A DNA stretch of 64,000 nt from Corallococcus sp. NCRR (GTDB lineage Bacteria; Myxococcota; Myxococcia; Myxococcales; Myxococcaceae), in the NCBI RefSeq assembly GCF_026965535.1, contig NZ_CP114039.1:1240001-1304000 (forward strand), given 5' to 3'. The notes under the pieces are model-generated. The model had not been told where the DNA came from and ran no database searches. It was given only the letters and a program-made list of their open reading frames with translations. Of the stretch, positions 9,852 through 18,511 are shown in pieces. The stretch's first letter is position 1. The number at the start of each line of letters is the position of its first letter. A program made the position numbers and the translations under genes.

Positions 9852-9952
9852 ACAGCAGGGCGTGCAGGGAAGCGGGCGGTGCATGGGACACCGGGGATGT
9901 TGTCCCCGGACAGGGGAGCCGTTACGGTTGCGCCGCTTCCCGAGGGCCCCCC

Positions 9953-10345
9953 ATGCGCCGCATCCTCTTCAAGTCCAAGATCCACCGCGCGACGGTGACC
10001 CAGGCCGACCTCGACTACGAGGGTTCGGTGACCATCGACAAGGACCTGCTCCAGGCGGCGGACATCCTGCCCTTCGAGAAGGTCGCGGTGTGGAACGTCA
10101 CGCGCGGCACCCGGCTGGAGACGTACGCCCTGGAGGGCGAGTCCGGCAGCGGTGTCATCTGCATCAACGGCGCGGCGGCGCACCTCAACCAGCCGGGCGA
10201 CCTGGTCATCCTGGCCACCTTCGCGGAAGTGGAGGAGGCGGAGGTCGCCAACTGGAAGCCCACGGTCGTCTTCGTGGACGGCAAGAACCGGGCGGTCCCC
10301 GGCGTCACCGAGGAAATCCCCGGTCCCGCGCGCCGTATCGCCTAG
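9953..10345 (+). CDS. panD: aspartate 1-decarboxylase proenzyme
   Basis: A 130-residue PanD, close to the usual 120-140. The enzyme decarboxylates L-aspartate to beta-alanine for pantothenate and coenzyme A synthesis in the cytoplasm. The self-processing site is intact: YEGS places Gly24-Ser25 exactly where the proenzyme cleaves to give the pyruvoyl cofactor. The downstream motifs [11 protein letters not shown] and GAAAHL also match the family. ATG 9953 follows a GAGGG ribosome-binding site; longer in-frame extensions upstream have no support. It stands alone, 101 bp after the LEA lipoprotein gene, with no other pan genes visible. Confidence 0.97.
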   Translation: MRRILFKSKIHRATVTQADLDYEGSVTIDKDLLQAADILPFEKVAVWNVTRGTRLETYALEGESGSGVICINGAAAHLNQPGDLVILATFAEVEEAEVANWKPTVVFVDGKNRAVPGVTEEIPGPARRIA

Positions 10346-10456
10346 GGACGCTTTCCCCGGGGCGGCTTTGCCGCTCCGGCCCTGTCTGCCATGCTTCCCG
10401 CCCTTTCCCTGTAGGCGCGGAGGCGCGGCGGCGCGCGTCCCGGAGGCGATGACGCG

Positions 10457-10897
10457 ATGAAGTGGACGTGGGCAGGGCTGACGGTCCTGGTGACGGTGGC
10501 GGGGTGCAAGCAGGTGGGCCCGTATCAGCGCGACCCCAACGAGGAGGACGCGTTCGTCTCCAACGTGCCGGTCATCCGCGCGCCCGCCCAGGACCGCTGC
10601 GCGGCGCTGGGGAAGTCCTCCGTGCGCGGCGGCTGTGACGACGCCCTCTACCTGGCCCAGGAGTACGCCCGGCGCCTGTCGGTGGGGGACGAGGTGTGCC
10701 TGGAGGGCGGCTTCGGCGAGGAGCCGGGCGCGGCGTGCAAGGCGCGGGCGGCGGTCATCGACACGGGGCCCAACCGGGTGAAGCTGGAGGTGCGCTCGGC
10801 GCGCCCGGATTCGCGGTGGTTCCAGTCCGAGATGCGACACGCCTGGTACGAAGAGGGCGCGTTGGTGGACCTGTATCTGGCGGACCGGGGTTACTAG
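10457..10897 (+). CDS. small lipoprotein of unknown function
   Basis: A 146-residue protein with a clean lipoprotein signal ending VTVAGC, so Cys17 is probably acylated. The mature part has four further cysteines (in DRCAALG, GGCDDA, EVCLEGG and AACKARA), which could form two disulfides in the periplasm. It also has a beta-rich core with a Trp pair near the end (SRWFQSEMRHAWY). No family was recognised. It lies 111 bp after panD and 43 bp before the EcsC gene, on the same strand, and may be co-transcribed with the latter. Confidence 0.72.
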   Translation: MKWTWAGLTVLVTVAGCKQVGPYQRDPNEEDAFVSNVPVIRAPAQDRCAALGKSSVRGGCDDALYLAQEYARRLSVGDEVCLEGGFGEEPGAACKARAAVIDTGPNRVKLEVRSARPDSRWFQSEMRHAWYEEGALVDLYLADRGY

Positions 10898-10940
10898 AGA
10901 CGACCGGCCGCGTTCATCGCGGCCCCAAGGAGGAGACGAC

Positions 10941-11576
10941 ATGGCCTTCTACGACAGCGTGACGGAGCGGCTGGGCTTCATGAAGAAGCTGTCCCCCGCG
11001 GAGATGAAGAAGCTGGGGGCGCTGCGCCTGTCGGACCTCATCCAGGGGGAGATTGGCCGGGCGCGCGTGCGCGTGGCGGCGCTGGAGAAGCGCTACCCGT
11101 CCGCGACGACCAAGGAGCTGGCGCAGCGGCTGGTGGACGAGAAGAAGAGCCTCGCGAGCATGGTGGGCGGCGTGAGCGGCGTGTTCGGGCTCATCTCGCT
11201 GCCGGCGGACCTGACGTTCATGGCGTACCTGCAGCTCGTCCTGCTCACGGACGTGGCCACGCTCTACAAGGCGAACCTCAAGACGGACCGGGCGCGCGGA
11301 GAGCTGTTGGACCTGTTCGGCTACGCCAACGGGCTGGGGCCGCTGCACCGCTCCGGACCGAAGGTGCTGGGCAAGCTGGCGGCGCTGCTGCTCGCGAAGG
11401 GCGGCATGACGACGCTGGGCCGCGCGATGCCGCTGGTCGCCGCGCCCATCACGGCGTACCTCAACAACCAGCACATCCAGATGGTGGGTGAGCAGGCCGT
11501 GCGCTTCTACGAAGGCTTCGACAAGGCCCACGCGAAGGCGCGGACCGCGCGGCGCAAGGCAGCGGGCGCGGAGTGA
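10941..11576 (+). CDS. EcsC family protein
   Basis: A 211-residue protein of the EcsC group. It has an N-terminal helical region, a central hydrophobic helix-rich part (MVGGVSGVFGLISLPADLTFMAYLQL near residues 74-99) and the recurring family element ELLDLFGYANG. EcsC was first seen with the Bacillus Ecs ABC transporter, but its biochemical role is unknown and it is widespread as a stand-alone peripheral membrane protein. The start has an AGGAGACGAC ribosome-binding site. Its stop is 65 bp before the protease-KAP gene, so the two could share a transcript, although an inverted repeat sits between them. Confidence 0.8.
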   Translation: MAFYDSVTERLGFMKKLSPAEMKKLGALRLSDLIQGEIGRARVRVAALEKRYPSATTKELAQRLVDEKKSLASMVGGVSGVFGLISLPADLTFMAYLQLVLLTDVATLYKANLKTDRARGELLDLFGYANGLGPLHRSGPKVLGKLAALLLAKGGMTTLGRAMPLVAAPITAYLNNQHIQMVGEQAVRFYEGFDKAHAKARTARRKAAGAE

Positions 11577-11589
11577 CCGTAGGCACCGG

Positions 11590-11632
11590 CCCAACGTGTT
11601 AGGATTGCGGAAGCAAGGCCTGACACGTTGGG
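11590..11632 (+). promoter_or_regulatory. 10-bp perfect inverted repeat before the protease-KAP gene
   Basis: CCCAACGTGT at 11590-11599 and its exact reverse complement ACACGTTGGG at 11623-11632 are separated by 23 bp. The right arm runs into a GGGGGG tract that is the best ribosome-binding site for GTG 11642. It could be an operator, or an RNA hairpin that hides the ribosome-binding site. There is no T-tract, so it does not look like an intrinsic terminator for the EcsC gene. Confidence 0.55.
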
Positions 11633-11641
11633 GGGCAGTTG

Positions 11642-14600
11642 GTGAATAAAGAGCATTCGGTCCTCGATTCGATCGCGCTCATCGTGATTCCAGAGGGGCC
11701 TCTCCATAGAGCCCGCTGGCACGCCATGGCGACATTGCTGGCACCGGGACTGGCGCTCACCACCAACCACGCCATTCCCAGCAACGCGTCTCGCATCATT
11801 GTCATCAACCCGGACAATCGGGAACTTTCTGCAACAGCCCGCGTCGTGGGGCGTGATTCACAGAAAGACATCGCGCTCTTGCAGTTGGTGCACCAAGACG
11901 GTGCCCCCCAACGTCCCCCAGCGCTGACGTTCCACCCCCCGCAGGTAGGCGCGAGTTGGCAGTCCCGAGGGATCTTCAATGATGATGAGCCAACCCAATT
12001 CACACTGCGGTTCTCGGGGAGCGTAGTCCTCGTCGAGACCAATGGCTTGCTGCTCTTAAGAGTTGATGGCCCACTTCCCGCAGCCGGAAGCAGTGGAGCG
12101 CCCATCATTTCCGATGGCCGCCTCGTGGGCATTCTTCGTTCTTCCTCCACTTCACCAAGGCGTTGCCAAGCCATCCCTCTGACTTGGCTCAGAGAAAGCA
12201 GTCTCTGGTCCATCGTACAGGGGCATCTCGCACCGGAGAGGGACGAGGCAGCCTGGGCCCAGCAGATGCTCACCGAGCGGCTGTGGTTCGAGAAGCTAAC
12301 GTCCCCTGCACGTCAAGTCCTTGAGGTCGCGGATGGCATGCGCCGGGCTGTCCCTAAGCCGTGGCCTAAGATCCTTCTGGAGTATCTCGTCGCCGCGCTC
12401 GCGCAAGAAGCAGCCGGTCCTCTTCCTGAGATGATGCGGCGCAGAGGAATCTCTCTTGACGAGCTGATGACTGCCATCCACAAGGAGAGTCGCACCGAGA
12501 TTCCTCGCAGTGGCAGCTACGAAGTCTCCCCAATCAGAACCCTTCCAGAACTCTCCACTTACGTTCGCGAAGCCTTCGATCTCGCCGCAAAGGCAGCCAC
12601 TGTCCGACTGTCGGATCACATCGAGAGCACCCATCTGCTCCACGGTGTCCTATCCGTCAACGAAAGCCCGCTCGTCCAGGCGATGGCGGCCATGGGCCTG
12701 AGCCGGGAGGCCATCGCATTCGAGCCCCTGGACGAACCGCTCCTCGTGGGCTTCCGCCCGGATGACCTCCAAGGCGAGGACCGACTCGGCATCGACTCGG
12801 AAGTGCAGGCGCTGGTCTCCGTCCTGGCCGCACGGGACGTGGAGCCTCCGTTGTCCCTGGGCCTCTTCGGCGACTGGGGCAGCGGCAAGAGCTTCTTCAT
12901 GCGTCGGCTGGAGAAGTCCATCGACGCCGTCGCGGCGACGGCGACTCCTGGCTATTGCGAGAAGATCGTTCAGATCCGCTTCAACGCCTGGAGCTACATC
13001 GACACGCAGAACCTCTGGGCCAGCCTGACCTCGGAGATCTTCGAACAGCTTGCCCAGAAGCTCTCCAGCGGCGACACCGTCACCGCCGCCACGAAGCGCG
13101 CCCAACTGCTCGCCGCCACGGACAGCTCGCGCAACGTGCTGGCCGAAGCCCAGCAGCAGAAGGAATCCGTCGCACTCAGCCTCCGTCAGAGCGAGGAAAG
13201 ACTCCAGAAGCTGGAGCACGCGGAGGAAGAGCTCCGCTCCGACCTGCGAGACGTGAAGCTCAACCGGAACACCCTCCAGCGCATCATGGAGACCACGGGA
13301 CTTCAGAAGCAGGCGGAGGAACTCTCCACGAAGCTCCAGCTTCCCTTGAAGCAAGCTCTGACGCCGGAGGGCATCGAACAACTCCTGGAGCTGCGAAACC
13401 TGTCCGGACGCCTCCGTGCTTTCTGGCAGTCGCTCGCGTCCAAACCCTCCGGAGAACGGCGGAGCTTCCTGCTGTTGCTGCTCGTGTGCCTGGGCCTCCC
13501 TGCCCTCGCGTTGCTGGTAGCACCTCACTTCATCGAGGCCTGGAAGGAGCTGTGCGGGCTCCTGAGCTTCGCGGGCATCGCAGGACTCGTCCTGAAACTG
13601 CGGCCCTTCCTCGCGGCGGCGAAGGCAGCGGCGAAGGAACTGGAGACCGCATGGAACGCGGCCACCACGCAGATCGAAGAACGGAAGCAGGCGCGGCGCG
13701 CGGAGATGGAAGAAGAGCGCAAGACCCTCACCCTTCAAGTGGATCAGGCCCAGAAGTCCGTGGACGAAGCCATGGCCGCGCTTCGCGACGTAGAGGCGCA
13801 GCTCGATGCCCTGCGCGCGGACCGACAGGTCTCCGATTTCATCCGCAAGCGGCACCAGAGCACGGACTACACCCAGCACCTGGGCGTCATTGCCCGCGCC
13901 CAGCAGGACTTCGAACGGCTCACCGAGCTGCTCAAGGCGGCACGCGAGGAACACTCGAACAAGCCCTCCGACCTGCCGCGGATCGACCGCATCATCCTCT
14001 ACATTGACGACCTGGACCGCTGCCCCGAGGACAAAGTCGTCGACGTGCTCCAGGCCGTCCACCTCCTCCTCGCCTTCGAGCTGTTCGTCGTCGTGGTGGG
14101 CGTGGACTCACGCTGGCTGTTGCACTCCCTCCAGCAGAACTCCAAGGTCTTCCAGTCTTCGCTCCAAAAGGACAACGGCATGTCCAGCGAGGAGCAGCAC
14201 CACTGGCAATCCACGCCGCTCAACTACCTGGAGAAGATCTTCCAGATTCCCTACGCCCTGCGCGTCATGGATCCAGAGGGCTTCGGCTCCCTCATCGATG
14301 ACCTGACCCGAGCCGCCGCCGAAGCGGCTCCAGCCACCCTCCCGGCACCGCCCGGAGACGCCGCACTCCAACCCGCCCTCCCGGCACCCGCGCTGCCTGA
14401 TCCCGAACAGAAGCCCGTCCCCTCTCCAGAAGCGAAGCCCGTCAGAGCCAGCGAACCGCCCCCTCCGCCTCCAGCGCCGCTCCTGTTACGCATCACGGAC
14501 GAGGAGGGCCGCTTCATGAAAGCGCTGCATGGGTTCATCCCTTCACCCCGGGCCGCCAAGCGCTTCGTCAACACGTACCGCCTCCTGCATGCCTCCCTCC

Positions 14601-14989
14601 CAACCAACGAGCGGGCCGCGTTCATCGGAAGCCCTGAGCGTCCCGGCGAATGCCGGTTCGCGCAGTTCCTGCTCGCGATGCTGATTGGCCATCCAGCGGA
14701 AGCGACGCGAGTGCTGGAGACCCTGGTGGAACAGGCGCCCACGGGCTCGTGGTGGGACTTCATCCAAGCCTGCCCCAGCTCCGAGAAATCACCGGAGCGT
14801 TGGGCGGAGCTGAAGGCGCGGGTGGATGAACTCCGGCAACAACACGTCTTCCCGGAGGACCTCTCCTGCGCTGCCTTCGTGAAGTGGGCGCCCCGCGTCG
14901 CGCGCTACTCCTTCCAGGCCCGCTCGGTGCTGATGGCTCGCAGGAGGACAGCAGCACCCGCTCGGCCCAAGGTGAGCAAGGCCTCGTGA
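11642..14989 (+). CDS. trypsin-like protease / Clp-N-like repeats / KAP P-loop NTPase fusion
   Basis: GTG 11642 (1115 aa) is preferred over TTG 11639 for its spacing to GGGGGG. Residues ~5-190 look like a trypsin/HtrA-fold protease with a complete triad: His43 in TTNHAIP, Asp76 in SQKDIALL, Ser151 in GSSGAP. Residues ~219-280 and ~301-365 resemble two Clp-N repeats (the second has STHLLHGVL). From ~395 comes a KAP NTPase: Walker A GDWGSGKS at 410-417 and Walker B IILYIDDLDRC at 784-794. Between these motifs lie coiled coils (~495-560 and ~655-740) and two hydrophobic segments (~608-631 and ~634-655). A Pro-rich linker follows near 900-940. KAP NTPases are membrane-associated and some act in phage exclusion. 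A protease effector controlled by an NTPase sensor is my inference. The 5' part is AT-richer than its surroundings. Confidence 0.88.
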   Translation: MNKEHSVLDSIALIVIPEGPLHRARWHAMATLLAPGLALTTNHAIPSNASRIIVINPDNRELSATARVVGRDSQKDIALLQLVHQDGAPQRPPALTFHPPQVGASWQSRGIFNDDEPTQFTLRFSGSVVLVETNGLLLLRVDGPLPAAGSSGAPIISDGRLVGILRSSSTSPRRCQAIPLTWLRESSLWSIVQGHLAPERDEAAWAQQMLTERLWFEKLTSPARQVLEVADGMRRAVPKPWPKILLEYLVAALAQEAAGPLPEMMRRRGISLDELMTAIHKESRTEIPRSGSYEVSPIRTLPELSTYVREAFDLAAKAATVRLSDHIESTHLLHGVLSVNESPLVQAMAAMGLSREAIAFEPLDEPLLVGFRPDDLQGEDRLGIDSEVQALVSVLAARDVEPPLSLGLFGDWGSGKSFFMRRLEKSIDAVAATATPGYCEKIVQIRFNAWSYIDTQNLWASLTSEIFEQLAQKLSSGDTVTAATKRAQLLAATDSSRNVLAEAQQQKESVALSLRQSEERLQKLEHAEEELRSDLRDVKLNRNTLQRIMETTGLQKQAEELSTKLQLPLKQALTPEGIEQLLELRNLSGRLRAFWQSLASKPSGERRSFLLLLLVCLGLPALALLVAPHFIEAWKELCGLLSFAGIAGLVLKLRPFLAAAKAAAKELETAWNAATTQIEERKQARRAEMEEERKTLTLQVDQAQKSVDEAMAALRDVEAQLDALRADRQVSDFIRKRHQSTDYTQHLGVIARAQQDFERLTELLKAAREEHSNKPSDLPRIDRIILYIDDLDRCPEDKVVDVLQAVHLLLAFELFVVVVGVDSRWLLHSLQQNSKVFQSSLQKDNGMSSEEQHHWQSTPLNYLEKIFQIPYALRVMDPEGFGSLIDDLTRAAAEAAPATLPAPPGDAALQPALPAPALPDPEQKPVPSPEAKPVRASEPPPPPPAPLLLRITDEEGRFMKALHGFIPSPRAAKRFVNTYRLLHASLPTNERAAFIGSPERPGECRFAQFLLAMLIGHPAEATRVLETLVEQAPTGSWWDFIQACPSSEKSPERWAELKARVDELRQQHVFPEDLSCAAFVKWAPRVARYSFQARSVLMARRRTAAPARPKVSKAS

Positions 14990-15169
14990 GGCGCCAGCAT
15001 CCGTCGTGCCAGACGCGGTAGGCCCGCCCCGCGAAAATCCGGTCAGTAACCAGTTCGATATATCCGTCACGTATTTCCGTTGATGTCTTCGCGGGCTGAG
15101 CCCGCGGGATGCCGGAGGCGGCGCACGCGAGGCTCGGACGCGGCGCTTGCTGACGGCGGTGAGGGACAC

Positions 15170-15709
15170 ATGACGGAGCTCTCGGCGGAGGTGCGCGTGC
15201 AGGTGGCGCGGTGGCGGAATCTCCTCGTGGACGCGGCCCGCTGCGGCGCGCTGGAGAGTCCCCTGGATGCCCTGAGCCATCCCCACTGGGAGCCTCGGGA
15301 GCTTCAGGCCATCTGGTGGTTGCGCTCGGAGAGCCTGCTGCCCGTGGGTGTGCTCGCCGCGCGCCTGGGGGGACTCGCCATGCCGCGCCTGAGCCGGCTG
15401 GTGGACCGGCTGGAGGACGGCGGCCTCGTGCGGCGGGAGCGCTCGGTGCGGCATGATCGCCGGCGCGTGCGCGTGCGCCTCACCGACGTGGGCCGCGTGC
15501 TCGCGGATCAGATGGATGCGCAGGTGCAGGAGCGCATGGCGCGGCGCCTGGCCCCGCTCCAGGGCGAGACGCGCAGCGCGCTGATGGATGTCCTGGAGCT
15601 GTGGGTGCAGGCCCTGACCGTCCAGGCCCGCACCGCCGAGGAAGTCACCGAGGAGAACGTCGAGCTGGCCAGCGCCCCCGACGAGCTTCTAACGGCGTCG
15701 GCCGCCTGA
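15170..15709 (+). CDS. MarR family transcriptional regulator
   Basis: ATG 15170 follows GTGAGGGACAC and gives 179 residues; the in-frame extension to 15080 lacks a good ribosome-binding site. The winged-helix core is visible: recognition-helix region GLAMPRLSRLVDRLEDGGLV followed by the wing RRERSVRHDRRRVRVRLTDVG, the standard MarR DxRxxxVxLT signature. MarR proteins bind DNA as dimers and usually respond to small phenolic or oxidising ligands. The target is unknown; the AT-rich patch at 15040-15080 just upstream, with the 8-bp palindrome GATATATC at 15057-15064, could hold its promoter and operator. It ends 1 bp from the convergent next gene. Confidence 0.9.
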   Translation: MTELSAEVRVQVARWRNLLVDAARCGALESPLDALSHPHWEPRELQAIWWLRSESLLPVGVLAARLGGLAMPRLSRLVDRLEDGGLVRRERSVRHDRRRVRVRLTDVGRVLADQMDAQVQERMARRLAPLQGETRSALMDVLELWVQALTVQARTAEEVTEENVELASAPDELLTASAA

Positions 15710-15710
15710 A

Positions 15711-17429
15711 CTACAGCCGCACCTCCACGACGCCCGAGCGGTGGCACGCCTCCGCTCCGTCGCCCTCCCAATCCATGGCGTCCCTTTCGTGCACCTGCAA
15801 GGGGAGCGCGCTGGAGGTCATGAGCCCCATCCGCCACCGGCCCGCGGTGTCCGTCTCCCCCCGCACGGGCGGCAGGGATGGATTCGCTCCGCCCGCGATG
15901 ACGAGCGCGCCCGCCACCGGCCGTCCCTCGCGGAAGACCCGCACCTCGCACGTGGACACGGCCGCGTCCTCCGGTGACAGCCGCGTCTCCACGTCCGAGA
16001 AGTCCTCGCCCGCCCGGGCGGTGCTGCTCGGCCGTGAGGCATACGGCGACGACGCCACCTGGATCCGGTACGTGCCGGGCTCCAGCAGGGACACCGCGAG
16101 GCCATCTTCCTCCGGGCGGAACTCCCGCGTGGGCACGACGCTCCACACGCCCTGCGCGTCGCGGCGCTCCAGCAGGTACACCGGATAGGGCGGCGACGTG
16201 CGTTCCCTCAACTGCGCCCGCGTGAAGCCATCCATCCGCAGCACCAGCCACCGGTACACCGGCATGCGCCACACCACGTCCACGGTGCCTCGCGACTCCG
16301 CCGTCGGCGTGAAGACGAAGTCCCACCACGAGGGCCCCACGGGCCGTCCCTCGTCCTCCGTCACCTCCCGCCGCACCGTGAAGCGGGTCTCCTGCCACTT
16401 CGGCACGTCCGGAATCGTGAAGTGGCCGTCCGGCGCGAGCGGGTGCTCCTCGCCGCCATCCCCTTGCCGGTACACCGCGGGCCCCAGGGGCCGCGCCCCA
16501 TCCCCCAGCAGCACCCGGCCCCGCAGCGTGACGGTCTCCCCCACGCCCTCGGGGAACAGCTTCGCCACGTCCAGCGTCACCGGCGCCACGATGCCCTCGC
16601 GCAGGGGGACCTCCACCGGCTCGCTCTGCTTCCCCGAAGGCGTGCGCAACCACAGCCTCAGCGACCGGTCCGGAGGCAGGGGCGCGAGCCGCGTCTCTCC
16701 GTCCTTCACCAGGGGCACGGGGGTGTCGTTCTCGAAGGCGTGCATCAACTCCGGCGCCGCCAGCGCCAGCACCGGCAGCAGCATGCTGGCCTCCTCCGCG
16801 TCGTCCGGATCCACGCCCCGCTGCATCCGCACGGTGAAGGTGCCCGGGACATCCCGAGCCCCCTCCAGCCGCACGCGCACGCCCGTGGGTGGATGTTCCC
16901 GCAGCCGGCCCACGTCCACCCGCCCCGTCACCGGCTGCGTGTCGGGCACATGGTCGCCCCACCAGACCGTGCCATCCGGCGCGTACGCCATCACCTGGTA
17001 GCGCGGCGCGGAAGGCACCGCCACCGGCCCCACCACGCCGCCCTGCGCGGAAGCAGTGGCTGGAGACTCCACCCACTCCCGCACATTGGCCATCTCCTCC
17101 AGGCGCTTGGGGCCCGCGCGAGAGATGCGCCGGCGGCCCTCCTCTTCCCACCAACCGCGATCCGCGTCGGAGATGAACGCCGCGCCCACGCGCGCCTCGC
17201 CCTCGAACGGACGTGAGCCCTCCAGCGTCGCCGTCAGCCACAGGCCCGCGTCCACCGCGGCCTCCACTTGAGGAGCCACCTCCGGCACACCGGCGTCCTC
17301 GACCCGCGCGGTCACGGGAGGTGATGGCGGCGCCAGCGGTGGCGCGGGCTCGGGACGCAGCAGCATCCACAGGCCCACGCCCACGAGCACCGCCACCAGC
17401 AGACCTCCCAGCACCTGCTTCACGCGCAT
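15711..17429 (-). CDS. membrane-anchored protein with carboxypeptidase-regulatory-like beta domains
   Basis: ATG 17429 is chosen because it starts a single N-terminal transmembrane anchor (VLGGLLVAVLVGVGLWMLL) and overlaps the stop of the upstream nuclease gene by one base (TGATG). The 572-residue protein then has a Pro-rich linker and a long beta-rich exported region. Near the C-terminus, CEVRVFREGRPVAGALVIAGG followed by TDTAGRW resembles a carboxypeptidase-regulatory-like (transthyretin-like) fold. No catalytic motif was found. It is translationally coupled to the EEP-family gene, suggesting joint function at the cell envelope. The reading frame upstream of 17429 is antisense shadow. Confidence 0.7.
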   Translation of the reverse strand: MRVKQVLGGLLVAVLVGVGLWMLLRPEPAPPLAPPSPPVTARVEDAGVPEVAPQVEAAVDAGLWLTATLEGSRPFEGEARVGAAFISDADRGWWEEEGRRRISRAGPKRLEEMANVREWVESPATASAQGGVVGPVAVPSAPRYQVMAYAPDGTVWWGDHVPDTQPVTGRVDVGRLREHPPTGVRVRLEGARDVPGTFTVRMQRGVDPDDAEEASMLLPVLALAAPELMHAFENDTPVPLVKDGETRLAPLPPDRSLRLWLRTPSGKQSEPVEVPLREGIVAPVTLDVAKLFPEGVGETVTLRGRVLLGDGARPLGPAVYRQGDGGEEHPLAPDGHFTIPDVPKWQETRFTVRREVTEDEGRPVGPSWWDFVFTPTAESRGTVDVVWRMPVYRWLVLRMDGFTRAQLRERTSPPYPVYLLERRDAQGVWSVVPTREFRPEEDGLAVSLLEPGTYRIQVASSPYASRPSSTARAGEDFSDVETRLSPEDAAVSTCEVRVFREGRPVAGALVIAGGANPSLPPVRGETDTAGRWRMGLMTSSALPLQVHERDAMDWEGDGAEACHRSGVVEVRL

Positions 17430-18292
17430 CAGTCCGTGTCGCTGTTGGAGTACAGGGACAGCCACACCGGCGCGTGGTCCGACAGCCGGGTGACGTAGTC
17501 CAGCGGGTTCGCGATGTAGTCGCGGCCCGTGCTGGAGAACTCCGTCACGTAGGTGTCCTGCATCCAGAAGTGGTCGTACGGGTTGGCGTAGCCCCCGGAC
17601 GTGTTCATGGTCGTGGCCACGTCCAGCTTGCACGTCACCGTGGGCGACAGGCCCTTCAGCTGGCTCCAGGACGCGTGGGTGCAGGCCATGTTGTGGTCGC
17701 CCACGAGGATGACGTCCTGGTCCGAGCTGCTGGCGGACTGCACGGACGCGAACACGCCGTCGATGGCCTGCGCCTCCAGCGTGCGGTCCGTCGCCGTGCC
17801 CCACACCGCGTGCCAGTTGAGGAACGTGTAGTCCGCGCCCGTGGGCACGTGGCGCACCTTCACCACCTGCGGCTCGCGCTCGAACAGGTCCCCGGTGTCC
17901 GTCCACACCGTGGAGGACAGCAGCGACACCGTGTCCGTCCGGTACAGCACCGCGTAGTGCTCCTTGTAGGACGACCGGCCGATGAGCGGCGTCACCACCG
18001 CCTTCCATGTCACCCCGGAGACCGTCGTCAGGTTCGTCGCGATGGCCGTCGCCGCCGCCGCGTCCATCACCTCCTGGAGGAACACCAGGTCACAGCCATT
18101 GTTCGAGTTGCTGTTCGCACCGAACTGGTTCCACAGCTGCTTCGCGTCATCCAGGTAGGTCTGCTCGGCCGCCCATCCCTCGTGGCGGAGGTTCCAGCTC
18201 ACCACCCGGAGATAGGAGCCCGCCTGCGCGAACGCGGGGAGCACCAGCACGGACAACACCAGGACGCGCGACAAGAAGGACGACCCTCTCAT
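17429..18292 (-). CDS. secreted endonuclease/exonuclease/phosphatase (EEP) family protein
   Basis: ATG 18292 follows GGAGGTGCCGTGAA and opens a Sec signal peptide ending around PAFAQA (residue 24). The 287-residue protein has the EEP (DNase I-like) landmarks: VVSWNLRHEG near 31, FLQEV near 72 (metal-binding Glu), GDHNMA near 197 and LSDHAPVW near 270 (the catalytic Asp-His). Substrates in this superfamily range from DNA to phospholipids and inositol phosphates, and secretion favours an extracellular nuclease or phosphodiesterase. It is coupled to the membrane-anchored gene downstream. Divergently upstream lies the metal-island dyad at 18428. Confidence 0.85.
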   Translation of the reverse strand: MRGSSFLSRVLVLSVLVLPAFAQAGSYLRVVSWNLRHEGWAAEQTYLDDAKQLWNQFGANSNSNNGCDLVFLQEVMDAAAATAIATNLTTVSGVTWKAVVTPLIGRSSYKEHYAVLYRTDTVSLLSSTVWTDTGDLFEREPQVVKVRHVPTGADYTFLNWHAVWGTATDRTLEAQAIDGVFASVQSASSSDQDVILVGDHNMACTHASWSQLKGLSPTVTCKLDVATTMNTSGGYANPYDHFWMQDTYVTEFSSTGRDYIANPLDYVTRLSDHAPVWLSLYSNSDTD

Positions 18293-18427
18293 TTCACGGC
18301 ACCTCCAGCCCTGCGGGACAAAAGCGCCCCATCTTCGGCACGCCCGCGTCCCAGGACCAGCCCTCCTTCGTGGAATCGGAGTGACAGCCCACCCCGCCCG
18401 ACACTCCCCCAGGCACCACCTCACAAA

Positions 18428-18444
18428 ATGCAACTTGATTGCAT
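18428..18444 (+). promoter_or_regulatory. 17-bp dyad, island site 1
   Basis: ATGCAACTTGATTGCAT contains the inverted pair ATGCAA/TTGCAT around a 5-bp centre. It lies 68 bp before the start of the first HxCxH lipoprotein and in the divergent gap to the EEP gene. Similar dyads occur at 19175, 19882 and 25836. The geometry would suit a dimeric metalloregulator, but the regulator is not identified. Confidence 0.6.
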
Positions 18445-18511
18445 GTGACTCCTGGTGGCATCTACTGCGGACTCCCGCCTTCACCCGCGGTACCCACCCA
18501 AGGAGTCCCTG

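Noticed and set aside
7392..9884. 830-residue open frame extending the hydrolase upstream
   Set aside because: The extra N-terminal part is antisense to the LEA-type lipoprotein gene and has no sequence features; a lipoprotein signal begins at GTG 8879.
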